Positions 1-5,884 of a stretch of 6,045 nucleotides of DNA are shown here, piece by piece. Under the pieces are notes generated by a model. That model did no database searches. It saw only the letters and a list, made by a program, of their open reading frames with translations, and was not told the origin of the DNA. The stretch is from NCBI GenBank assembly GCA_002455175.1, contig DKKJ01000100.1, positions 17,552 to 23,596 of the forward strand. Reading direction: 5' to 3'. The DNA is from Opitutaceae bacterium UBA6669 (GTDB taxonomy: Bacteria > Verrucomicrobiota > Verrucomicrobiia > Opitutales > Opitutaceae). The position numbers and the translations under genes were made by a program. Numbering within the stretch: the stretch's first letter is position 1; every line of letters begins with the position of its first letter.

Positions 1-329
1 CAGTATTTGATCAACCGGCACGTCTCCGGATCACTGACGGGCTGGTGACGACCCGATCGGCCTCCATCGACTACCTCACGGCCGAGGCCACGCGGGGCCG
101 CCGTCTTTTTGTCGTTCTCCTCAACAATCAAGCGCATCCCGCAACCAGCGACGTATCCGTCGATCTGTCGAAACTCTCCCTCGATGAACCGACTGTCGTG
201 GGCAAGGTATCCTATCGCGATGCTCGCGGTCGGACGCATGCCTTGTTTCAGGATATGGCTTCGTGGTCGATCCCCCTGGATCCTTTTGGCTTCGCCCTTC
301 TTCAGATCGAACTTACTCGGGCGCCGTGA
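1..329 (+). CDS. C-terminal fragment of a probable carbohydrate-active enzyme (partial at 5' end)
   Basis: The reading frame is open from the left edge (first whole codon at position 3) and ends at TGA 327-329, giving 108 visible residues. A GTG at 45 is in frame, but the coding sense continues upstream of it, so the real start lies outside the window. The visible part alternates short hydrophobic strands (around LFVVLLNN, VVGKVSYRD and FALLQIEL) with polar turns and ends in a 'PLDPFGFALLQ' strand. Such a beta-sandwich closing domain is common at the C-terminus of glycoside hydrolases and some polysaccharide lyases. No catalytic residue is visible, so the enzyme family cannot be named. The next gene, 74 bp downstream on the same strand, is a hexuronate-type transporter. 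This fits a catabolic gene pair but does not prove one. The partial coding call is solid; the enzyme class is inference. Confidence 0.75.
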   Translation, partial: VFDQPARLRITDGLVTTRSASIDYLTAEATRGRRLFVVLLNNQAHPATSDVSVDLSKLSLDEPTVVGKVSYRDARGRTHALFQDMASWSIPLDPFGFALLQIELTRAP

Positions 330-403
330 ACCCGTCGCTCCTGACCGCTCCTCACGATCAACGCGGCAGTGCCCGCTGCACTTAAATCCTGTCCGCTTTA
401 GCT

Positions 404-1684
404 ATGCGCAAATTGCCCCACATCCGCTGGATGATCGTCGCTTTGATTTTCTTCGCGTCGATTCTCAACTACATCGACCGACAGACGCTCTCGATCCTGG
501 CGCCCACCATTCAGGGCGATCTGGGACTGAGCAACGAAGACTATGCGAGTGTTCTCAACTGGTTCCTGGTCGCCTACACCGCCGCCTCGCTCCTTTCAGG
601 ACGCATCGTAGATAAGCTAGGGGTACGTTGGAGTCTCGCGCTGTTCGTCGGATGGTGGTCGATCGCCAACATGGCGACCGGACTGGCCCGCTCCTTCGCT
701 TCGCTGGCAGCATGTCGCTTTTTCCTCGGACTCGGTGAGGCGGGCAATTGGACTGCAGCGCCCAAGGCAGTCTCAGAGTGGTTTCCAGCTAAGGAACGCG
801 GCATCGCTATTGGGATTTACACGATGGGAGCGACGGTCGGCGCATCGGTGGCGCCAATCCTCATCGTCGCTCTCGCCTCCTGGCACAGCTGGCAGGCTGC
901 ATTTATCGTTACCGGGATCGCCGGACTCCTCTGGCTCATTCCCTGGCTATGGCTCTACCGACGACCCGAGGAACATCCTCGTATCACCGAAAAAGAACGC
1001 CTGCTTCTCGCCAACGATCCAGCACGGACCCAAAAATTAGCTACAGGCAATTCTGGGCAGGACTGGGGAAAGTGGTATCAACTCTTCGCCCGCCGCGAAG
1101 TCTGGCTATTGATCTTTGGCCGAATGCTCACCGACCCCGTCTGGTACTTCTTTCAATTCTGGTTTGCCAAGTACCTCTACGACGCTCGCGGTCTCCAACA
1201 AAACCAGCTGTCAGTCACCTGGGTCGTTTTCCTTGCGGCCGACATCGGGGTGTTGGGAGGCGGATGGCTTTCCGGATTATTGATCAAACGCCAGATCGCG
1301 CCCGCGAACAGCCGGCTCTTTACGATGCTGGGTTGTGCTGCCCTCGTCCCTGCCGCGGCTCTCATCCCTCACGTTTCCTCGGTGGGATTTGTACTCGCAG
1401 TGGGCATGATCGCTGTCCTCGCGCACATGGCCTGGCTGGTCAACCTCAGCGCGCTCGTCGTAGACGTGGTTCCACAACGCTCGCTCGGCTTCATTTTTGG
1501 GATCGTTGCTACCGGAAGCTCGCTAGGAGGGCTGATGATGAACCGCGCCGTAGGAAATCTGGTCACCCACCACTCCTACGATCCCGCCTTTACCGCAATG
1601 CTTGTGATGCATCCGCTAGCCTGGTTGCTGCTCTGGAGACTCCGTAGTCGCCGTCCTGAAACGAGCGCCAATCCGGCCACTTAA
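404..1684 (+). CDS. MFS transporter, anion:cation symporter family (hexuronate/ExuT-like)
   Basis: This 426-residue inner-membrane protein has the usual length and about 12 hydrophobic segments expected of the major facilitator superfamily. An 'NYIDRQ' motif at residues 22-27 at the end of TM1 is a hallmark of the ACS family (ExuT, GudP, GarP). An MFS motif A variant (GRIVDKLGVR, 66-75) follows TM2. Residues 105-151 carry the family's strongly conserved block with RFFLGLGEAGNW, then PKAVSEWFPAKERG. The central cytoplasmic loop begins near residue 186 (RRPEEHPRITEKE), and the second half opens with a typical 'LTDPVWYFFQFW' segment at 242-253. Family members import hexuronates, aldarates or other organic anions with protons or sodium. 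The exact substrate cannot be read here. ATG 404 is the first plausible start and puts charged residues before TM1, although no Shine-Dalgarno sequence precedes it. It is probably expressed with the truncated upstream gene. Confidence 0.93.
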   Translation: MRKLPHIRWMIVALIFFASILNYIDRQTLSILAPTIQGDLGLSNEDYASVLNWFLVAYTAASLLSGRIVDKLGVRWSLALFVGWWSIANMATGLARSFASLAACRFFLGLGEAGNWTAAPKAVSEWFPAKERGIAIGIYTMGATVGASVAPILIVALASWHSWQAAFIVTGIAGLLWLIPWLWLYRRPEEHPRITEKERLLLANDPARTQKLATGNSGQDWGKWYQLFARREVWLLIFGRMLTDPVWYFFQFWFAKYLYDARGLQQNQLSVTWVVFLAADIGVLGGGWLSGLLIKRQIAPANSRLFTMLGCAALVPAAALIPHVSSVGFVLAVGMIAVLAHMAWLVNLSALVVDVVPQRSLGFIFGIVATGSSLGGLMMNRAVGNLVTHHSYDPAFTAMLVMHPLAWLLLWRLRSRRPETSANPAT

Positions 1685-1808
1685 AGCCAATAATCAACAT
1701 CAACTTAGCCAAGTAAGTCAAATCTCCCCGGGATTTAAAGAGCTTGAGCAGGAGCGGCCTAGCCGAACGACGAATAGCGGCCGGGCGTTCTTGGTGCTAG
1801 GCTCTTGC

Positions 1809-2330
1809 ATGCAAAACGAGATTTCCGCTCTCAGCCCCCACCTCCATCCTCCGCCCTGGCAAGCATCGCATCAGGAACGTTCCGAAAACGCTTTCGTTTT
1901 CGGCCTTGAAACAACCTCACCCGACCGCGTGCTCCGAATCCTGTACGGCTATGTCGATGGGTTACAAGCGAAGCTTATTACAGAGCCGCGTATTGTCCAT
2001 TCCACTACGGGAGAAATTCTCGTGGACTTCTGGCGAAGCGGAATCGATGGACACATAGACGCCTTCACTCCTAGCAGCTTCCGCCTGACCGCTCGCGATC
2101 CCGTCAGTTCAGAAAGCGTCACCGCAGTGATCGACCTCAATCTGCGCTCTTTCCTGCTCGACGGGGACGGAGGTCAGCGCCGCCCCTTACCCACCCTACG
2201 CGCTCTCGTCCGATCAAAACTCTCGGCAGCCCAAACCCGATGGCAGGCCGCACACACCGACCACACCCCTGAAACCCTGCCCTCACTTTGGAGCCGTCTC
2301 CGCAGTTGCCTGCGCATGAGCTCGAGTTGA
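1809..2330 (+). CDS. Hypothetical protein, 173 residues, no recognised family
   Basis: I do not recognise this protein. The chosen ATG at 1809 gives 173 residues; in-frame TTG 1791 and GTG 1794 would add six or five residues, and no start has a convincing ribosome-binding site. There is no signal peptide or membrane segment, so it is probably cytoplasmic. Residues 1-27 are polar and proline/histidine-rich. Residues 28-118 look like a compact alpha/beta fold: a helix around 39-50 (DRVLRILYGYVD), then alternating strands around 54-75, 90-95 and 105-116. The tail (127-170) is basic and helical, with RALVRSKLSAAQTRW. GC-rich third positions match its neighbours and support real coding. It sits alone between the transporter (124 bp upstream) and a converging transpeptidase gene 40 bp downstream. 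A small regulatory or PilZ-like barrel domain crossed my mind, but no diagnostic motif is visible. Confidence 0.65.
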   Translation: MQNEISALSPHLHPPPWQASHQERSENAFVFGLETTSPDRVLRILYGYVDGLQAKLITEPRIVHSTTGEILVDFWRSGIDGHIDAFTPSSFRLTARDPVSSESVTAVIDLNLRSFLLDGDGGQRRPLPTLRALVRSKLSAAQTRWQAAHTDHTPETLPSLWSRLRSCLRMSSS

Positions 2331-2370
2331 TGAAAGGACAGGGAGACGAGCTCTACTCAACGCGCCGCCA

Positions 2371-2880
2371 TCAGGGTAAAATTTCAATCTCCGCCTGAGG
2401 CTGAACCACCGCAAAAATCTGCTTCATCTCAGAATTGGTAACCGCCACGCAGCCTGCGGTCCAATCCATCCAGCGATGAACACGTCCAATCAACCCAAGT
2501 CCATTCGGGAGACCGTGCACCATAATGTTGGAACCGGGAGGTCGTTTTTCAAGTCGGGCCCGCTCCTGATCATAGGTGTTTGGATACGAGATCCGCAGAG
2601 CACGATAAAAGGCACTATCGGATTTGTGCTCAGTGATTAGATACCTGCCTTCCGGTGTCTTTTTGTCACCCTCTTGTCGCTTGGCTCCCGTAGGCACTCG
2701 TCCCAGAGAAATCGGATAGGTCGCTACGCTTCGGCCTTGTTCAAACAAGGTTAGAGTACGCGCTTCTTTTCTTACTAAAATTCGGTCGACCTTGGTACGT
2801 TCAGGCAGGTCTGGCACGGGCCAGTTGGCCCAAGCGAGACCGGCCAATACCACCACACCTGATATCAACATGACGCGCAT
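2371..2880 (-). CDS. L,D-transpeptidase, YkuD domain, YafK-like
   Basis: The protein is predicted to act in the periplasm on peptidoglycan stem peptides, as an L,D-transpeptidase or related amidase of the YkuD fold. From ATG 2880 it has 169 residues. A short basic start and a hydrophobic stretch (residues 2-18, MLISGVVVLAGLAWA) form a signal peptide or membrane anchor. The catalytic domain begins near 'KVDRILVRKEARTLTLFEQG' (about 31-50). It contains the family blocks 'KRQEGDKKTPEGRY' (67-80), 'AFYRALRISYPN' (90-101), 'IMVHGLPNGLG' (119-129, His122) and 'DWTAGCVAVTN' (139-149, catalytic Cys144). This HG...GC spacing and the DWT before the cysteine match the YafK-type branch rather than the ErfK/YbiS branch. 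An in-frame GTG at 2901 would add seven residues. ATG 2880 was preferred because it places the start directly before the signal segment. Neither start has a clear Shine-Dalgarno sequence. Its stop faces the converging unknown gene. Confidence 0.9.
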   Translation of the reverse strand: MRVMLISGVVVLAGLAWANWPVPDLPERTKVDRILVRKEARTLTLFEQGRSVATYPISLGRVPTGAKRQEGDKKTPEGRYLITEHKSDSAFYRALRISYPNTYDQERARLEKRPPGSNIMVHGLPNGLGLIGRVHRWMDWTAGCVAVTNSEMKQIFAVVQPQAEIEILP

Positions 2881-3010
2881 AGAGTCGCTATCGAAGATCA
2901 CACTTATAGCTTCAATCCTAGAATCATCTTTAGTGGCAGCAGGGACGAGGTCGCCTCAGGCAATAGATGCTCTCGTTTTCCAATCCGTCTAACCGTGACA
3001 GCGAGGAGCC

Positions 3011-3868
3011 TCAGAATCGCGGCCAAATCGGCTCTTTTCCTGTCAGGGCTTTGACCAGTTGCCGGGTGTTTTCCACCGCGGTAAGGGCAGCGCCACACAA
3101 GGTTTCGGGATCTAACGTAGTCTCTAATCGGATAAACCGCAGTTCGTCCGCTGAGAGCTGCGTCTCAGATCGGCGGGCATCGTAACAGGGTCGAAGACCT
3201 TGACGCAGCCTGAGTTCGTTCAGGAGGTCCACGTTGGTCTCGAACGGCACGCGATGGAGCCAGCGTTGCGCCGCGAGGAGTTCGCCATCTCGGGCTTTGC
3301 GGTAAGCCCAGTACGCGTCCAAGTAGCACCGCTGTGCCCGCTCGAGCGCTTCGGTGTCGTCGATGCGCGCCGGTACGACCTCCTCCGCCACGCGCCGGTA
3401 GAAAGACTCCCAAACGGAACCGCCTTTTAAAACCTGAAATCCGGGACGAATGATGATGGAGAGGGCCTGCAGCTGTTCATGGAATGACTTCCAACGGCGA
3501 TGCGCGCCCGCCTTCACCAGTAACCGCGCTAGCACTAAACTAGGATAGCGCGGCAACACCAAATCCACGATTCCGCTGGAATAAAGGGCGGTAACCTTGG
3601 TTGCTCCGCCCGTCGCTCGTCTTTGACTGAACAAAACCAGATCGAACTGCCCACCACAGGAAAGCCACTCTCGGGAAGCGACTCGGGCTGGTTCCCGCAC
3701 CACGACTTGAAGATCCACATCCGAGCTTGGCGAAGCCTGACCTCGGGCGCGTGACCCAAAGAGAAGCGCCGCCGAAATCGGCGGTTCTCCGGCAATTTTC
3801 GATCGAAGGGCTTCGAGTAACGCGTCCAAGCCGGCAAAGACTAGAAAAAGATCCACGCCTAAATCCAT
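3011..3868 (-). CDS. Nucleotidyltransferase domain protein (polymerase-beta superfamily) with helical C-terminal domain
   Basis: From ATG 3868 the protein has 285 residues. The N-terminal domain (about 1-105) carries the superfamily signature: 'LLFGSRARGQ' at 35-44 with the GS pair (38-39), then 'SSDVDLQVVV' with the metal-binding aspartates 50 and 52. A likely third acidic residue is Asp76 in 'QFDLVLF'. Families with this fold transfer a nucleoside monophosphate from NTP to small molecules, proteins or RNA ends. The C-terminal part (about 120-285) is helical and rich in Arg, Leu and aromatic residues (for example WAYRKARDGELLAAQRWLHR). It resembles the substrate-side helical domain of aminoglycoside-type adenylyltransferases in architecture only; the substrate is unknown. 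In-frame starts at ATG 3919 and GTG 3952 would add 17 or 28 basic residues before the fold, which look unlikely. The gene diverges from the tRNA 92 bp away and lies 130 bp upstream of the transpeptidase. Confidence 0.85.
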   Translation of the reverse strand: MDLGVDLFLVFAGLDALLEALRSKIAGEPPISAALLFGSRARGQASPSSDVDLQVVVREPARVASREWLSCGGQFDLVLFSQRRATGGATKVTALYSSGIVDLVLPRYPSLVLARLLVKAGAHRRWKSFHEQLQALSIIIRPGFQVLKGGSVWESFYRRVAEEVVPARIDDTEALERAQRCYLDAYWAYRKARDGELLAAQRWLHRVPFETNVDLLNELRLRQGLRPCYDARRSETQLSADELRFIRLETTLDPETLCGAALTAVENTRQLVKALTGKEPIWPRF

Positions 3869-3960
3869 CCGGTAATTTTTCCGATCCGTCTTTCTCCGCT
3901 CCCTCGCCAAAAAAATCATCGTCGAACAGAGCTGACTTGCTCTACCGTTCACTCCTGACC

Positions 3961-4036
3961 GTCCCCATAGCTCAAGTGGATAGAGCGTTCGTTTCCTAAA
4001 CGAATGATCCGTGTTCGACTCACGGTGGGGGCACCA
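3961..4036 (+). tRNA. tRNA-Arg (anticodon CCT)
   Basis: The 76-nt sequence folds into a full cloverleaf. The acceptor stem pairs 3961-3967 with 4026-4032, including one G-U wobble at the second pair. The D stem is 3970-3973 with 3983-3986. The anticodon stem is 3988-3992 with 4000-4004, enclosing the loop TTCCTAA with anticodon CCT at 3995-3997. A 4-nt variable loop precedes the T stem (4009-4013 with 4021-4025) and a TTCGACT loop. Discriminator A4033 and an encoded CCA (4034-4036) end the gene. CCT reads the AGG arginine codon, a rare codon in many bacteria. No clear sigma-70 promoter could be placed in the 92 bp upstream. Confidence 0.97.
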
Positions 4037-4059
4037 GTTTAGCCTACCTTGCTACCGGG

Positions 4060-4088
4060 ATTTGAAATTTCAAATTTGAGATTTCAGA
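4060..4088. repeat. AT-rich palindrome within a 14-bp imperfect tandem repeat
   Basis: Positions 4060-4075 (ATTTGAAATTTCAAAT) form a perfect 16-bp palindrome. Positions 4061-4074 and 4075-4088 are two tandem copies of a 14-bp unit with two mismatches (TTTGAAATTTCAAA and TTTGAGATTTCAGA). The element starts 24 bp downstream of the tRNA CCA, and its AT richness contrasts sharply with the GC-rich surroundings. It may be a dispersed intergenic repeat, a protein-binding site or part of the tRNA transcript's 3' processing or termination region. A 6-bp stem (TGAAAT 4063-4068 with ATTTCA 4081-4086) is also possible. No function can be assigned from one copy. Confidence 0.7.
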
Positions 4089-4253
4089 TGCGCGAGTACT
4101 CCCACTAAAGACAATTATTATCTAATGCAGTTCTAAGTGGAGAGCTGGCTTGTGTTTGGCCTCTTATCTAAGTCGTTCGTTTGAAGGGGCCCGGTGCTTG
4201 CGTCGGGAACCGTGAAGCCGTTGGGTGTCTGTCGTGCCTCGTCTCTCTTCTGC

Positions 4254-5426
4254 ATGAACGTCGCTTCACCGGCCTCCCGGCCGCTCTTTCTCATCACCCA
4301 CGAATTTTACCCGAAACGGGGCGGTATTGCCACGTTCACGGAAGAAATTGCGAAGGCGTCGGTGGGGTTGGGATTCGACGTGGAGGTCTGGGCGCAGTCC
4401 GCACCGACGACGGCTAAGGAAAAAAGCTGGCCCTTCAAACTGCGGCGTCTCCCTCTCGCCGGCACGCACGATCTCCAGTGTCAGCTGCGCCTGGCGGTGC
4501 AACTCATCGCCCAACGTCGGCGGTTGCGCTACGCCACGGTCTACTTGCCAGAACCGGGGCCGATGCTAGCTATGATGCTGCTCCAGGGCATACCCGGATT
4601 TCGACCGAAGCAGCTCATTCTGACCTTTCACGGTTCGGAAATTCTCAAGTTTCACCGCAACCCTGTCACGCGCGGTCTGACGCGTCGGTTGATCGAAAAT
4701 GCGACCCGCATCAGCACGCTCACGCACTATACCCACCGTCTTTTGATCGAGCGGTTTCCTGAGGCGAAAGGGAAAACGTTTCTTACTCCGGGCGCACTTC
4801 GCTCCGACTTTGCGGTTGTCCCCACCGACTCTTTGCCGATTGCGAAGGACAAAATCATCGTCCTCACCGTAGGACGTCTGCATCCGCGAAAGGGCCAACT
4901 GCTCACGCTACAGGCGTTGCAGGCGCTCGCTCCTCGTTTTCGAAATCGCATTGAATACTGGATTGTCGGCGAACACAGCCGTCGCAACTACGAGCATACG
5001 CTTCGGGAAACTGCGACGCAGAGCGACCTCAAGGTCCGTTTCTTTGGCGATCTGCCCGATGATGAGCTCGACCGAATCTACGATCGCGCGGATATTTTTG
5101 CGATGACCAGTATCGACTACCGACAAAGCGTGGAAGGCTTCGGCCTCGTCTATCTCGAAGCCGCCGCACACGGACTTCCCGTGGTCGCACATGCGATTGG
5201 CGGCGTTTCCGAAGCAGTGGTCGACGGAGTCACCGGCCTTTGTGTACCGCCACATCATCCTGCTCAATTGACCGCAGCGTTTGAACGTTTGATCAGTGAC
5301 GAATCCCTCCGTCGCCGCTTGGGAGAGTCGGGGCGTTCATGGTCCCGAAAAAACACCTGGAAACGTTCTGCGGATGTGCTCTTCAACCACACCTCTGCAC
5401 CTGACCTCACGTCCACGGCGTCATGA
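4254..5426 (+). CDS. Glycosyltransferase, GT-B fold, GT4 family
   Basis: The protein (390 residues from ATG 4254) is a nucleotide-sugar-dependent, retaining GT-B glycosyltransferase of normal length for family GT4. The N-terminal Rossmann domain opens with 'RPLFLITHEFYPKRGGIATF' (9-28), whose glycine-rich loop (23-24) lines the acceptor site. 'LTFHGSEI' at 123-130 is the usual end of an N-domain strand. The C-terminal domain starts near 201 with 'IIVLTVGRLHPRKG' (201-214), carrying the Arg and Lys that contact the donor phosphates. The EX7E motif is Glu294 and Glu302 in 'VEGFGLVYLEAAAHG', followed by 'GLPVVAHAIGGVSE' (307-320) and 'DGVTGLCVPP' (324-333). No membrane segment is present, so a cytosolic or membrane-peripheral role in glycolipid, capsule or envelope glycan synthesis is likely. 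An in-frame GTG at 4194 follows an AAGGGG motif (4184-4189) and would add 20 residues. ATG 4254 was chosen because the fold begins directly after it. The stop overlaps the next gene by 4 bp. Confidence 0.92.
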   Translation: MNVASPASRPLFLITHEFYPKRGGIATFTEEIAKASVGLGFDVEVWAQSAPTTAKEKSWPFKLRRLPLAGTHDLQCQLRLAVQLIAQRRRLRYATVYLPEPGPMLAMMLLQGIPGFRPKQLILTFHGSEILKFHRNPVTRGLTRRLIENATRISTLTHYTHRLLIERFPEAKGKTFLTPGALRSDFAVVPTDSLPIAKDKIIVLTVGRLHPRKGQLLTLQALQALAPRFRNRIEYWIVGEHSRRNYEHTLRETATQSDLKVRFFGDLPDDELDRIYDRADIFAMTSIDYRQSVEGFGLVYLEAAAHGLPVVAHAIGGVSEAVVDGVTGLCVPPHHPAQLTAAFERLISDESLRRRLGESGRSWSRKNTWKRSADVLFNHTSAPDLTSTAS

Positions 5427-5830
5427 TTCAATCGCGCACGACGGTCACGGTCCGCTACGCCGAAACGGACATGATGGGCGTGGTTTACCACGGCAGCTAT
5501 CTTCCTTGGTTCGAAATCGGACGCACCACCCTCCTCAAGGAACACGGTCTCCCCTATCGGCAATTGGAAGCTGACGGATTTCGTCTTCCCGTCCTTGAGG
5601 TTCACGCCAAGTATCTTCGCCCGGCGGTCTATGATGACGAAATCACGATCATCACCACGCTGCGCGAAAAGCCACTGCTTCGAATTCGTCTCGAGTACGA
5701 AATCTTTCGGGGCACCGAGCTTCTCGCGACGGCCAACACGCTACACGCTTTTATCGACAAACAAGGTCGTCCGGTTCGCCCTCCCACCGCCTTTACGGAA
5801 ACCATGTCGGCCTTATTCAAAGGCGCCTGA
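5423..5830 (+). CDS. Acyl-CoA thioesterase, hotdog fold (4HBT/YbgC-FadM type)
   Basis: The 135-residue length is typical of single-domain 4-hydroxybenzoyl-CoA/YbgC thioesterases, which hydrolyse acyl-CoA or acyl-ACP thioesters in the cytoplasm as dimers or tetramers. The diagnostic block is 'VRYAETDMMGVVYHGSYLPWFE' spread over residues 10-31. It has the catalytic aspartate at Asp16, and the Tyr22-His23 pair and Gly24 at the start of the hotdog helix. 'LEVHAKYLRPAVYDDEITI' (about 58-76) and 'EYEIFRGTELLATANTLHAFID' (about 91-112) are the expected beta strands. The substrate (short acyl, aromatic or menaquinone-pathway CoA ester) cannot be read from sequence. Its ATG overlaps the glycosyltransferase stop as ATGA, with no Shine-Dalgarno sequence, so translation probably depends on coupling to the upstream gene. 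Confidence 0.93.
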   Translation: MIQSRTTVTVRYAETDMMGVVYHGSYLPWFEIGRTTLLKEHGLPYRQLEADGFRLPVLEVHAKYLRPAVYDDEITIITTLREKPLLRIRLEYEIFRGTELLATANTLHAFIDKQGRPVRPPTAFTETMSALFKGA

Positions 5831-5884
5831 GGCAAACTCGCCGTCGTCACGCACTCCACGAACGCGGCTACTCTCGAGCGCGCG

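Noticed and set aside
368..382. Small inverted repeat (AGTGC, 5-nt loop, GCACT) between the left-edge gene and the transporter
   Set aside because: A 5-bp stem without a following T run is too weak to call a terminator, and it is expected by chance in GC-rich DNA.
1728..1743. Partly symmetrical stretch around CCCCGGG after the transporter stop
   Set aside because: The arms pair only with a bulge and leave almost no loop, so a stable hairpin is not supported.
3011..3868. Possible MNT-HEPN toxin-antitoxin system
   Set aside because: The nucleotidyltransferase is too long for a minimal MNT antitoxin, and no small HEPN gene with an RX4-6H motif lies next to it.
3869..3960. Search for promoters of the tRNA and the divergent nucleotidyltransferase
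   Set aside because: No pair of -35 and -10 boxes with acceptable spacing was found on either strand.
4116..4121. TATTAT resembling a -10 box upstream of the glycosyltransferase
   Set aside because: No -35-like hexamer occurs 16-18 bp upstream, and AT-rich spots of this kind arise by chance in intergenic DNA.
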